The notes under the pieces were generated by a model that did no database searches, was not told the DNA's origin, and was given only the letters and a program-made list of their open reading frames with translations. This document shows, piece by piece, positions 37,901 through 49,900 of a stretch of 64,000 nt of DNA. Positions within the stretch are counted from its first letter, which is position 1. Each line of letters opens with the position of its first letter. Position numbers and translations under genes: made by a program. Origin of the DNA: Apteryx mantelli (Eukaryota > Chordata > Aves > Apterygiformes > Apterygidae); assembly GCF_036417845.1 (NCBI RefSeq), contig NC_089981.1, forward strand, positions 61,256,768-61,320,767, given 5' to 3'.

Positions 37901-40900
37901 TGGTCGGCAGATGGATGCCTCCATCCCCTGCAGCAGGGAGTCCCCCACAGCAATCACCCGCCGCTTTTTCCGGGCGTTCCGGCAGGGCACAGGGTCTGTT
38001 GTCCCAGGTACTTCCCTGGCAGCCATGTCCATCTCCTCCTCATCCTGGAGGGCACTAAACCTGTTCTTCAGCTTCAGGTCTTCGGGAGGAGTAGGAGCCT
38101 TTCTCCTCCCACAAGCAGTGACCAGTTTCCAGCCTTCTTCTATGATGTTATGATGTACCGTTTCACACGGCACAGAGCCCTCTGGCAACTCCACTGCTGC
38201 GGGGGGTTGGGACTCCCGAAGCTGCACAGTCTCCAAAAATGCCCTGTCTATCTCTTGCTCTGCTTCCCGGATGCTGCGCAGCCTACTGACCTCCTCCCGT
38301 AACTCCCTTACCTGACAACACAGCTCGTCAACAGCAGCACACCTCCTGCAGGAGAGCTGGCTGCCAGCCCAGGCCTCCCGGAGAGGCCCCAAGCACTCCC
38401 TGCAGCCTGAGACCTGTAGAGCTGCATCGACTGTCAGAGGGTCGGTCTGGGTCGCAGCCTCTGACACAGCAACTCCAACAGCCACTGGGGAACGCGCTGT
38501 GCAGCGTGTCACGACCATACTTGAGGAAACCTACACCACAAGGAACAGAAACGAAGGGCCCTTCGCGCGCCCTTCTGCGCGAACTGCTGCACAAACTGCT
38601 GCGTCTGTTCGCTGCCTCTGTCACAAACTGCTGCGTCTGTTCGCTGCCTCTGTCTGCTGCGCTCTAGGCCTGGCTCTTATATAGGCCCCTCCCTAGCACT
38701 GCCTAAGAGGGTGCTTGACCCCCCCTAATCAAGGGCCACCGGAATCAAAGGCCCCAACTCCCTCTGGCCGGGGCAACCAAGAGAGCTCGTTAGCAGCAGC
38801 CACTCCTAGCTAGAGCTTTTCCCACGAGCTTTTCCCAGGAGAAGTCAAGGCCTCCTGCAGTTGTCCTTGCCTAGCTTCCCCTTTCCTGTTCACAGCAATC
38901 ACCTGCTAGTTCCTCGGGGGTCCTCAGGAAGCCCACAACTTCCAACAAGATCCTCAAGTTCTAGTCAGAGCCCAAACACTGCTGCGCAAACTGCTGCGTC
39001 TGTTCGCTGCCTCTGTTAGCTGCGCATATATATATATGACACATATGACATATACCCTGTATACTCAGACCTCAGATATGTTCTTACTGCATGTCAAAGC
39101 ACACTGTAAAACAGTTTTTAAAAAAACAGTGAAAGATGAGGAAAGTAGGGTTTCTTTCTATTGTATGAGGATTTTTCAATGTGTATTTCTCTACAATTTT
39201 TTTTCCAGAAAAATATTAAAGCAAAAATATTAAAGCCGCCTCATGTTACAGAAATGAAATGCTAAAGAAGAAAATCTCTAATTGAATACAACTATAATAA
39301 ATTTTGTTCTTATTATAACTAAAGGGCTATCAGTCACAGGTCACTATTCAAAGACTGCTACTTAGCAATCTCCCCATAAGTGAATAACAAAAATCTTACT
39401 TGCATATATCTGTGGAGTCCTGTGTTCCTAATGCATATAACGAAGAACCAATTCTGTTATAGTCATCTGCTACATCTAGAAAAAAAAAAAACAACAACGC
39501 TTTTTTTAAATATATCATTCCTCTCCTTTCTGCAAATTTTGAAGAACATCAGTTCCTCTATTTCTTCTAGAGTATGTGTTTTTCTAAAAGGAACATGCTC
39601 TAATGCTAAAGATGAAATAAAATTTCATTTATGTCATGTATTACAAAGGACAACTTCACACCCCAAACACAGCTCTCCCAGTCATGAAGTCTGTAATTTG
39701 TCTACTGATATTTAATACACTTAGTACCTGCTAGGTGAAGTTTATTGTGCAATGTTGTACACCTTCCATTAAAAAAGATCCAACAAAGTCAACTGCGAAA
39801 GCCTGAATTTAAATCTGAATCTAAAGCCTAACGCTATTTGAAAAATTTCAGTCTAAGAACTATGAACAATAAGTCTGCGTGCTTGAGAGTAGTGAACTGA
39901 AAAGAAAAAAAAAACCTACCAAAAAAACCCATAGGTATTACAGCACTATATGCACAATACCTTTACTAGTATGAACTTAATTTTCAGGAAACCCTGATCA
40001 ACAAGTGGTCATTGGATGAAATAGCATTACTGCTAAAACATTTTAAAAACTGAAATTATAAGCAAGGTTTGTAAAGAAGACTGAGTAATTTGACTAGTGA
40101 GATATTGATATATACTAATCAAAAAAAATCAAATCTTTATACAGAGGACCTTTTTTTTTGAGAGGTTTTTGTATGAACTCAATGGATGATGAAAATGCTA
40201 ATAGTTCCATGCAATGAATGGAAAAAGATATTTACTTGTTAATTTCGGAATTTACATGCTTAAGCACATAGATCTTTATATTTGAGACATTTCAGGACAA
40301 ATTACCTTAAAAATAAAACAATTAAAACTAATTCTATCATACTGAAGTGTCATCAGAATGATTTCTTTTTTTTTTAATAACACAACTTTGTTTTAACAGA
40401 TAGTGTGTTATCTGCCCTCCAATTCTTTATTCCATAACAACCTCCTGATGGAATTATTGCAACCACTTACAACGAAGAGCAGTATTAGGGAGTCCCCTTT
40501 ACTCGCCTCTCCCAAATATAAAAATAGATTTTCTGCTGGAAATAGGAAGCCAGTATCTTTGCAAACACTGCACCTCTCTGTAGCTCATGAGTAAGTTATC
40601 CATAAACCACAGATTGCCAGTTTCCAAAACAAGCTTCCCAGGTCATTGCTGTACTCCTCCAGACAGAATTGCAACAGGCACCATTTATCCCAATGCTCAG
40701 TTTGATAAAAGTTGCCAATAAATATCCTAGAGGTCTAAAACTGAAAACTAGAGAAGCTTTGTCATGAGTTTCATCAATCTTTTCAATAGATCCTTTTCTA
40801 ACATTTTTTCCTGGTTCTATGCTGACATGAAAGGTTCTCTCAGTACCTCAAGTTTGGTACCTAACTACCATGAATGAAGTCCAGTTTTCATTTTAAGAAA

Positions 40901-43900
40901 GCAAACAAAATACTAGAAATCACTTCAGGTAGGAACCGAGTGAAGACACAGGGTCACTTAATACTTACATTAAACCATAACTGGCTCCGCCCATCTCCTA
41001 GGATGGATATTAAAGCTACAAAAGATGCAGTCTTCAAATAACAGCAAGTGAAGTATCTGAAAAGCTCCCCAAGCTCACAGTTTAAACTCTCATGTAATAT
41101 CTAATTTACAGCCCACAGAAATAGGGATTCATAGAAAGTTTGTGGTCTGGTTTTGTTTGAACTGTATTACTACAGATAGCAAAGACACAATCTTAAAATC
41201 AAGGGCAGTGAAGGTCAACTTCTTCCTGAGTTTCTCAGGACTTAATAATTAATATATTCCTAAAGCAGAAGCTTCCCGTTTTCTCAGCTGTGCACACTGC
41301 AGTTGAGATTCTATCTAGAGCTTCCAAAAAACACATTAGCTAAGTCAGCTCAAGAAAAGACATCAATAACTAAGTGGAGAATCTTAGCCCATTAAGAAAA
41401 GGGATCCTGCAAACCAAGCTAATGAATCTACCATTTCGGTCTCCAGTCTAAACAGCTGAAAACCAGAAATCTGACCTCCTGGTCTAGAACTAATATCCCT
41501 TACAGAAAGGGTCTACTGTTCAGCAAGGTAACACAATGTCCAGTATGCCAAGCAATTGAACCCTGATGAGTGCAAGATCATCCCGTTAGGAGTAACTTCA
41601 TAGAAGAATTTAAATCAAAAATACTGCCATACTACCCACCTTTTCACTTTAAAGGCTCAGAATCAGACTTAAGAAAATTATTATTACGTAGAGTTTTGTG
41701 CATCTCTTCAAAGGGACACCATGAAGAATCAAGATGTCCTCAGTGTGACAGCAGACTTCTTACTCCATCTGGAGTATTCTTACTCCATCTTACTCCGCCT
41801 ATTACAGCAAAGGCTAAGCTTTGAAAGTCAGATTAAACTTCTTTATACTATCAGAAGTCTATACTAGGAAAAATTTATTCACTCTTTCCATGTAAAAAAA
41901 AAAAAAATTACTGCTCCTCACAAACCATTTCTCTACATTCTAGCTAGTACCGTTTTCATCTTGGAAAAAGAACTCACTTTTGTGTGATCTTGTCATTTTA
42001 TCAGATTTGGCAGAGGCATCTTTGACTCTGTTGTGGTATTCTACAAGGAATGTTCTTTCGTGTTCAAAGAAATCATCCACATCCTACAAAAACAAGAACA
42101 TTTTCAAAAACAGGCTTTCATTCACTCTTTTTAGTCCAATTTATATAGAATAAGTTTGCATGTATTGCAGTTGCTGTGATATGAAATGAAATCTTTATTT
42201 TATAGAATGCCATTAACGTGTATTGATTTCTTCTTCACTTATTTCATCATAAACTGAAGTTTTATATTACAAATTTGTAACAAGTATCCTAGAGGTCTAG
42301 GTCACTAAATTTGAAATGAAGGAAATAAGGTTCACTACCAAATATCACTTTCGTGATAGAAAAAAAATAGGATAAATGTCAGTTACTTAATAATAGGACA
42401 TCTACCTAGAAAAATTAAGGGAAGGGGGAAGATACACAAATCATGCAAATCATAAAAACACAGAGCGGCTGAGGTTGAAAGGGACCTCTGGAGATCATCT
42501 AGTCCAACCCCCCTGCTCAAGCAAGGTCAGGCTGAGCGAGTTGCCCAGGATTGCGTTCAGACGGCTTTTGAATATCTCCAAGGATGGAGACTCCACAACC
42601 TCTCTGGGCAACCTGTGCCAGTGCTCAGTCACCCTCACAGTAAAGAGGTTGGTTTTTTTTATGTTCAGCTGGAACTTCCTGTGTTTCAGTTTGTGCCCGT
42701 TGCCTTGCGTCCTGTCACTGGGCACCACTGAGAAGAATCTGGCCCCATCCACTGTATGCTCTCCCTTCAGATATTTATACACGCTGATAAGATCTAGCCC
42801 CCCCACCCCCCCCAGTCTTCTCCTCTCCAGGTTGAACAGGCCCAGCTGTCTCAGCCTTTCCTCATATGAGGGATGCTCCACTCCCTTCATCACCTTAGTA
42901 GCCCTTTGCTGGACTTGCTCTAGTAGCTCCATAGCTCTCTTTTACTGGTGAGCCCAGAACTGGACACAGTACTTCAGGTGTGGCCTCACCAGCGCTGAAG
43001 AGAGGGGAAGGTTCCCCTCTCTCGACCTGCTGGCAATGCTCTTCCCAATGCAGCCCAGGATACCATCGGCCTTCTTTGCCACACAGGCACATTGCTGGTT
43101 CATGGTCAACTTGTTGTCCACCAAGATTAACAGGCTGTCCTCTACAGAGCTGCTTTCCAGCAGGTCAGCCCCCAGCCTGCACTGGTGCATGGAGTTATTC
43201 CTCCCCAGGTGCAGGACTCTGCACTTCCCTTTAATGAACTTCATGAGGTTCCTCTCTGCACATTTCTCCAGCCTGTCCAGGTCTCTCTGAATGGCAGCAC
43301 AGCCCTCTGGCGTATCAGCCACTCCTCCCAGTTTTGTATCGTCAGCAAGCTTGCTGAGGGTGCACTCTGTCCCTTCATCCAGGTCACTGATGAATAAGTT
43401 GAACAGGATTGGACCCAGTATTGACCCTGGGGTACACTGCTAGCTACAGGCCTCCAACTAGATTTTGCACCACTAATCACAATGCTCTGAGCTCTGCCAT
43501 TCAGCAAGTTTTCAGTCCACCTCACTGTCTGCTCATCTAGCCCATACTTCATCGGCTTGCCTGCAAGGATGTTATGGGAGACAGTGTCAAAAGCCTTACT
43601 GAAGTCAAGGCAGACAACATCCAGTGCTGTGGATACCTACTGTGGTAAATTTAAATAGTTACAGTATTACTATTTGAAGATAGTTGATTTATATTTATTT
43701 AAAATAAACCTCTAAAATAGCATAGATGCTCCTTAATACTATGTAATAGCCTACAACATAGACTTTGAACAACACGCTTTTTGAATAAGAGGTGCTAGTT
43801 ATTTTGCCTTTATATCTTTTTCTGAATCATAATTAATCCATGCCTATATACACAGTCCAACAAATTCAGAATTTAAGATTTTACATCTCGAAACTCTAGC

Positions 43901-46900
43901 TTCTCTATTTGCTTGCAAATGGAAAGTTACCACTAGAAAGAAAGGAAACCAAAATCAGTTTTTACAAAATTTAAGATTGCTATAAAACTATTCCTTTAAA
44001 TTTTGGAGAAGTATTAAAATTGAATTTTGTCTCAATTATCTTCTGGAGTCTACTGGGGGGGAAAAAAAAAACACAGCATCTCTACCACTGCTCACAGCTT
44101 TGAAACAGTAGAGGGACATTGCAAGGCTAGTAAAATTCACTGTTGTATTAGTAACTCCTGAGCAGCAGCAGCAGCTTTCAAAGACAATGCATTTTCACAG
44201 TATAAAGTGACAGACCAGAAGAAAACCAGATTATGAATTATGTATGGATAAGAAAAATGCTTAATTTCATAAAACAGGGGAAAGGAAAGAGTACTGAAAG
44301 TCCTCTTCCACAGGAGCAATCAGATAAGGGAGGAGAAAAACAAAACAAAAAACAAAACAACCCCACGATGCAGCCCACCAGCAGAGAGGTACATAATTCA
44401 AGATTCCACCTCCTATTAGCCAGAAAAGAAGAACTACAGGAAAATGCATGCTCTCAACTCAACAGCTTGTACTTAAACAGGAGACATAATCAGCATGCTC
44501 ACCTGGATCTTGTTTACAGAATCACAGGTCCCTTCCCACCCTCTGCCTCTAATTCTTAAATTACACACAAACAAACAAAAAAAATCCCTTTTTGCAGCTA
44601 CCTAAAATTCTGCTTCATTTAACAAAGAAAAAAAGAGACAACAATGTTAAATTTTTAATCTTGAAACACTAAGTAGTAATCACCTTTACTCCAGAAACAA
44701 TGACACCATCTGCTGATTTAACCATGTTTTTAAAGAAGTCTTCAAGTTTCTCTTTCTTATTTTTCCCACGAACACTCAACTGAAAAATAAATTCATGTGT
44801 CATGTTAGCTAATTTGCTGGAGACAATAAAAGCATGGGTTTTGTTTTGTTTTTTCAAAAAAAGCAGCGTGGGGGGGGTGGTAACTACATAGCAAAACTTG
44901 CTACCTCTAAACCAGTTTTCCTGCTCTCTTCTTAGTCTTATATATGCCTTAATGGGGATTGGGCACCATGTACCCCAGAATGACAGACTACCCTTACAGA
45001 CTAGACTGTCTTTTATCACCTAACATGCTCTTCCAGAAAATAACAAAACAAAAAACAGCAGTGTCCTAGCACTTACAGATAATTCCAAATGTATGAGGTG
45101 TATGTTCAAGTTTTTAATAATACAATATTTATCATGCACAGTAAAGCTGTTGACAAGTTAAGCTAATATAACCAGGTTTTCCTCTTCTAAGTAATAGAAT
45201 GACAGACACTTCACTTTCAGAAAGTACAGAAGCATTTACCCCTCACTGTACTGATAATGTCAGTTTCACAGTCTCCTTAGACTGCCAGGAAGAGTGTAAA
45301 TTTGCCCAAATTTACAAAGCTGAGTTCCTGAACCAGCTGATATTTCTACATCAAGCAAGAGGATCAGCTTTAATGTATTTTCAAGTTAAACATGTATTCA
45401 ATGGAACCAATCTGTCATGATGTTATCTTGGTACTAACAATAATCAAAGTTTCACCTACATTATTAAAAAAAACCCTTTATTATCAAAACAGTTCATTAG
45501 AAATCCTCTTTGATTGTGTGAATAACAGAATTTAAACTGCGGTTCCAAATCCTAAAAGTTAGTGTTCCATTTTTGTTGCATCATGCTTTCTTCTTCAAAA
45601 ATTTCAATCAAGGAGTGGACAAGTATAATACCATGTGAAATCACCACCAAAAGTTAATCTTTTTAATCCAAAGCATATTAATTTCACATAAATATTTTTA
45701 ATGCTGAAGCTAGCACAGAGAGAGCATTTGGTCCCCCAGCTGGCAGCAGAATGCACTCCTGTTGAGTTAAATGAATTTTTAACCTTTAAAATACATGTAT
45801 GTCTGAACTGATGCAATTTGCTTTGGGAGGTAAAGCCTTTTTATCAATTTTCCATGCTACCATAAATGTACATCTTGATTTCTCTTGCTAGCAAATCAGT
45901 TTTCAATACTCACATCCTGATTATATTCCAAGAAGACATGGAAATTTAAATCCTTTCTCAAAATGGGATGTGCTGCCACACGACACAAAAACACTTCATG
46001 CATTGCAACTGTCTTCTTGAATATTGCCAAATATTCACTGAAAACAAGAAACGAGAAAGACATAAGAGTTTCACCTGAAGCAATTAAGTTTCAAATAAGC
46101 CCAGTGAGAAGTTTTAAGAGATCCTCAGTAAGGATACAAGATTGTAAGCTGACATAGTAAAGGTTATCACTCTGATATTTGATACATACATAAATACACA
46201 GTACAATGTTAATATAAGGGGGAAATTTGAAACCCTAACATACAGGCTTTTAAAGAAGACTCAACAAATATATTCTAATTTTTAAGACTAGCTAACATAC
46301 AGACTGGTTTGCTACAAACTTAACCTGTATTTAAGTGTCCTTCCTCCGCCTGCCCAAAAATCAAGAAATTGAGATACAGCCTACAGAGAGTATATAGCTG
46401 ATGTGCAAATTACTTCCCCCCCATCTCCATCCCCTGACCTATTTGCACCCTCCTTACTTATTTGTCTTTAAATGTCCATTTAGTTTGTTAGCTCTTCAGA
46501 TCAGCAGCCTCTTATTCTATGCTAAACCATCTACCCTTTTTGGGCTGAAGCTTACATGGAAGTTTTGCTTCATAGTGGTTCTAAAAGTGAAATTAAGTGC
46601 TGCATTTGGTAAATACAACCAAAAAAATCACGATTAATCATGACAATCACATAACTGTCCAGTTCAACCAACTCAACTTTAAAGCAAATATTAATTGTGA
46701 TTTAATTAAGAGGAAAATATTCTTATCAATACAAGTTTGCTAGAATTCATTTTGCTTTACAAATTCAATTAATAAAATGTAACTTGCCCAGAAATGAGGA
46801 AGGGGCTCTTTTCCCCATTCTCAGATCAAACAGTGAAATAGTAGTAGTAACACTTTTGCTTCCACTATGTGCAAGGAGGTTAAGATTTACATACCAGCAA

Positions 46901-49900
46901 ACCAGCAGGGCCAGTGTTGGGAGATGTTTGATCTCCGTGAGAGTAGTAGTCATTCAGTGAAGACAAAAAAGGAGGATGCAGAGGATGGAGGTGGCAGTAG
47001 AAGAAACCCCAAGTTTTCTGTGTTATCCAACCCCTAACCAGACCACAAGAGAATCATGATCAGGGCCGCTGGAAAACCACAGATTCTTCAAAATTTATAG
47101 TGTTTTGCTAACTTCCAGTTTTCTGCATATTAAGTGTTTATCTACTCTGCTATCAAATTATGTTGTATGTATCACTAATACAGGGCTTTTAAAAACATTT
47201 GCTCACAGTAGCTGGAGGCCAAAAAGAAAGAAACAGTCCTAAGAGAAGAATTCTTTTCTTCCCAATTCAGAGCTCCTGAGAGAAGCAGTCTAGAAGCAGT
47301 GTAAATACACACTTGAAAACTAAAACCAACAACAGGAAAAGGATCAAAGAAGTGAGTGCATGACAATGAAAGTGGATGGAGCAAGGAGAAACTTCACTGT
47401 GTAACTCAATATAGAACAAAAAACCTTATTGCAGATCTTTTGATTCGCATTAAATTTACAGTAACAGAAGATACTATATTCAGGAAGTATACTCTCCTTG
47501 TGCAAAAAAAAGATTTTCATTAAAAAAAAAGGGGGGGGGAGATTTTCTAGTAATCTCCACACTTCTTGGGAAACAGAAGGTCAGCATCTATGCTTACAGT
47601 ACCAAGCATATGCAAAAAAAAAAAACTAGTTCAATGTTCAATTGTATGTATAAACTTTAAAGTTTCATTATACTTACAAAATGTGGAATACCAGAACTAA
47701 AAAAGATTGAGGCTACCTCCCTTCATAAGTGTTCTGTGAACAAAAGAAACTACCAAGTTGTTGCCTTACAAAAGGACGTTTCAAGAACATGCTGATTTTC
47801 TTCCTGTTTCAGAAAATCTTTTATGAAATTGTCGTAACTTCTGGACAATGATTTTTCCAATTTTCCTGCTGGCTCTGATCATGATCACTAAGATAACCCT
47901 GGTTATGTAGCAACTGGATGCTCAAGCCTACATCTTGCATAAAGGACCATTACAGTGAAATCAGAAACATGGGAAAGCAAACAGCATTAAAAAGGGGAGG
48001 GGAGTAGTAATCATGTCTACATACGCCTCCAGTTCTTGTTTCATCTTGGTGAATTCCTCTTTAGTCATTGATCCTTCCCCTTCTCCAAGTTTCTGCAATT
48101 TCTCCCTTGAGGCATCAAAGTCAGGCCTGGGTGGTGCTGGTGGAATCTGGAAATGAATCGAAGTTTTTTTGTGTGTGCGTGTGCATGCATGTGTGTTTTT
48201 TTTTAAGTTGCTTGCAGCTTTTTAATACATGGCTCTCCCTTTCCTTGTTTATTAAGGCATTTATCGACACATTCTCTAATGAACAATTTTCTGCATTACT
48301 ATGCCAATTTTGGTTAAGCGACCTTGGAGATTACTAAAGAATTAAGTAATGGTTTCAGTAGTTCAATTACAACAGAAATCAAACAATACCTAACTTTCCC
48401 AATACAAGGAATTAAAACAAAAATAACTATAAAATTGTGGTTTAGTTTTAGCTTATTTGGTAAGGATTGTTTCTTGTTTAAAGAAAAAAAGAATTTCTGC
48501 AACTATTTTCACATCATCCATTTATAACCCCTGAAAACATTTAATTGAAAACCATTCTGTATTATCTGCAGACACTAGTTCTTTCTTGCAGCACTGTTGA
48601 CATTAAAGATACATCTGCTGAAATAACAAAGTATGCAGCAGGCAAGTCTCTAGGTTACTTGATCTGGTAATATAGTATATTAATGTTGAAAGAGGAAACA
48701 CTGTAGTCAAACTGATCCTGGACTGCAATGAATAAGGAGACACAAAACAAAGCTAGGCTAAGCTCAAATTTAAGTTCACTGGTATTAACCCATTATATTA
48801 ATCCTTTACAAAAAAAAAAAATCCAGTCTACTCAGTCAACCATTTGAAACTAATTACTACCATACTGAAGGTCTGTTCCTTCCAGGTAACTCTTCTTACT
48901 AAAAAAGATTAGCTCAAGAACAGTATGACACACCATAGATTACTTTCAACATAATGTACCCATTAGTCAATCAAAAATACACATTTATCTATTGAATCGG
49001 TAGATCTCCTCACTCAAACACAAAATGAAATACATAACTTTCATACCAAGATAACAAATACTCCAATTTTTAATTAAAGTATGAACAGTCACATCCAATT
49101 TCAACAGGCACTTTCATAAGATAACTATTTTGGTGACATCCATTCCCTGCACACCTTAAATAAACTACAAAGCAAAAGCTGTTGGGTATTAAGGTTCTCT
49201 GTAGTTCCAGGGGGTATTTGCTGGGTTTTTTCTCCAACTGATTTATGGGAAAATGATTCTGATCTTCATAATGAAAACTAAAAAGCTTAATTATTACAGA
49301 GTTCAGTTACTGCACTCTGCCATTCCAGCTAAAACAATGGAAACATGAAACTAAGTTAAACAGTAGTTTGCAAGAACAATAGCACCATGTTATAAAGTTC
49401 ACCTGTCTCCCACATTTTAATGTTGTGGTCTAAAACTACACTAGAATACGGATAAAACATTAAACCGCTCACTCCTTAGGACTAAAAGGCAAGGAATACG
49501 ACAACTACAATGACTTTCCTACAAGTTTACTTCAAACATTAACTTCGCATAACTGCATGAAACAAAGTAGTAAAGCATCCGATTTGATTATAGAAGGAAT
49601 GAACACCTTTCCACTCCCACTGTATTTAAAAGCAGCCATTAGTATTTTTGATCCAGTTCAGGGAAAACAGTGTAAATAAAATGGAAGAACTGTAATACTT
49701 ACGATATAGCCAGCATAGTCCTCATTCTCAACAAAGGAATCATGAAGCCAAATAAACTCTTCATGTTGACGAACAACAGAAAATTCATTTTGTTTGAAAT
49801 TTGGTAAGGAACTCTGAAGGGAAAAAGGGGAAGAAATTATGGAAAAAATTTAAAGTTTTTCATTACTATATGAAAAAAAGCCTTAAAGGAACAATAAAAA

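Larger units (their letters stand above)
34445..39024 (-). mobile_element. Nearly full-length CR1 LINE (copy 2) in SNX6 intron 9, sense orientation
   Basis: About 4.6 kb with 5' region and TATA box, ORF1, ORF2, a 3' UTR with the conserved CR1 end, and a terminal pair of ATTCTGTG octamers (34445-34462), the CR1 hallmark in place of a poly(A) tail. The 5' end matches that of copy 1. It fills about 77% of intron 9 and is oriented like SNX6. The flanks carry an imperfect 24-bp duplication. Most CR1 copies are short 5'-truncated fragments, so a full-length copy with one intact and one nearly intact frame is young. Confidence 0.95.
39476..44683 (-). other. SNX6 introns 8 and 7
   Basis: Intron 8 (39476-41977) is AT-rich with nothing recognised. 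Intron 7 (42084-44683) contains an old CR1 fragment. Confidence 0.8.
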
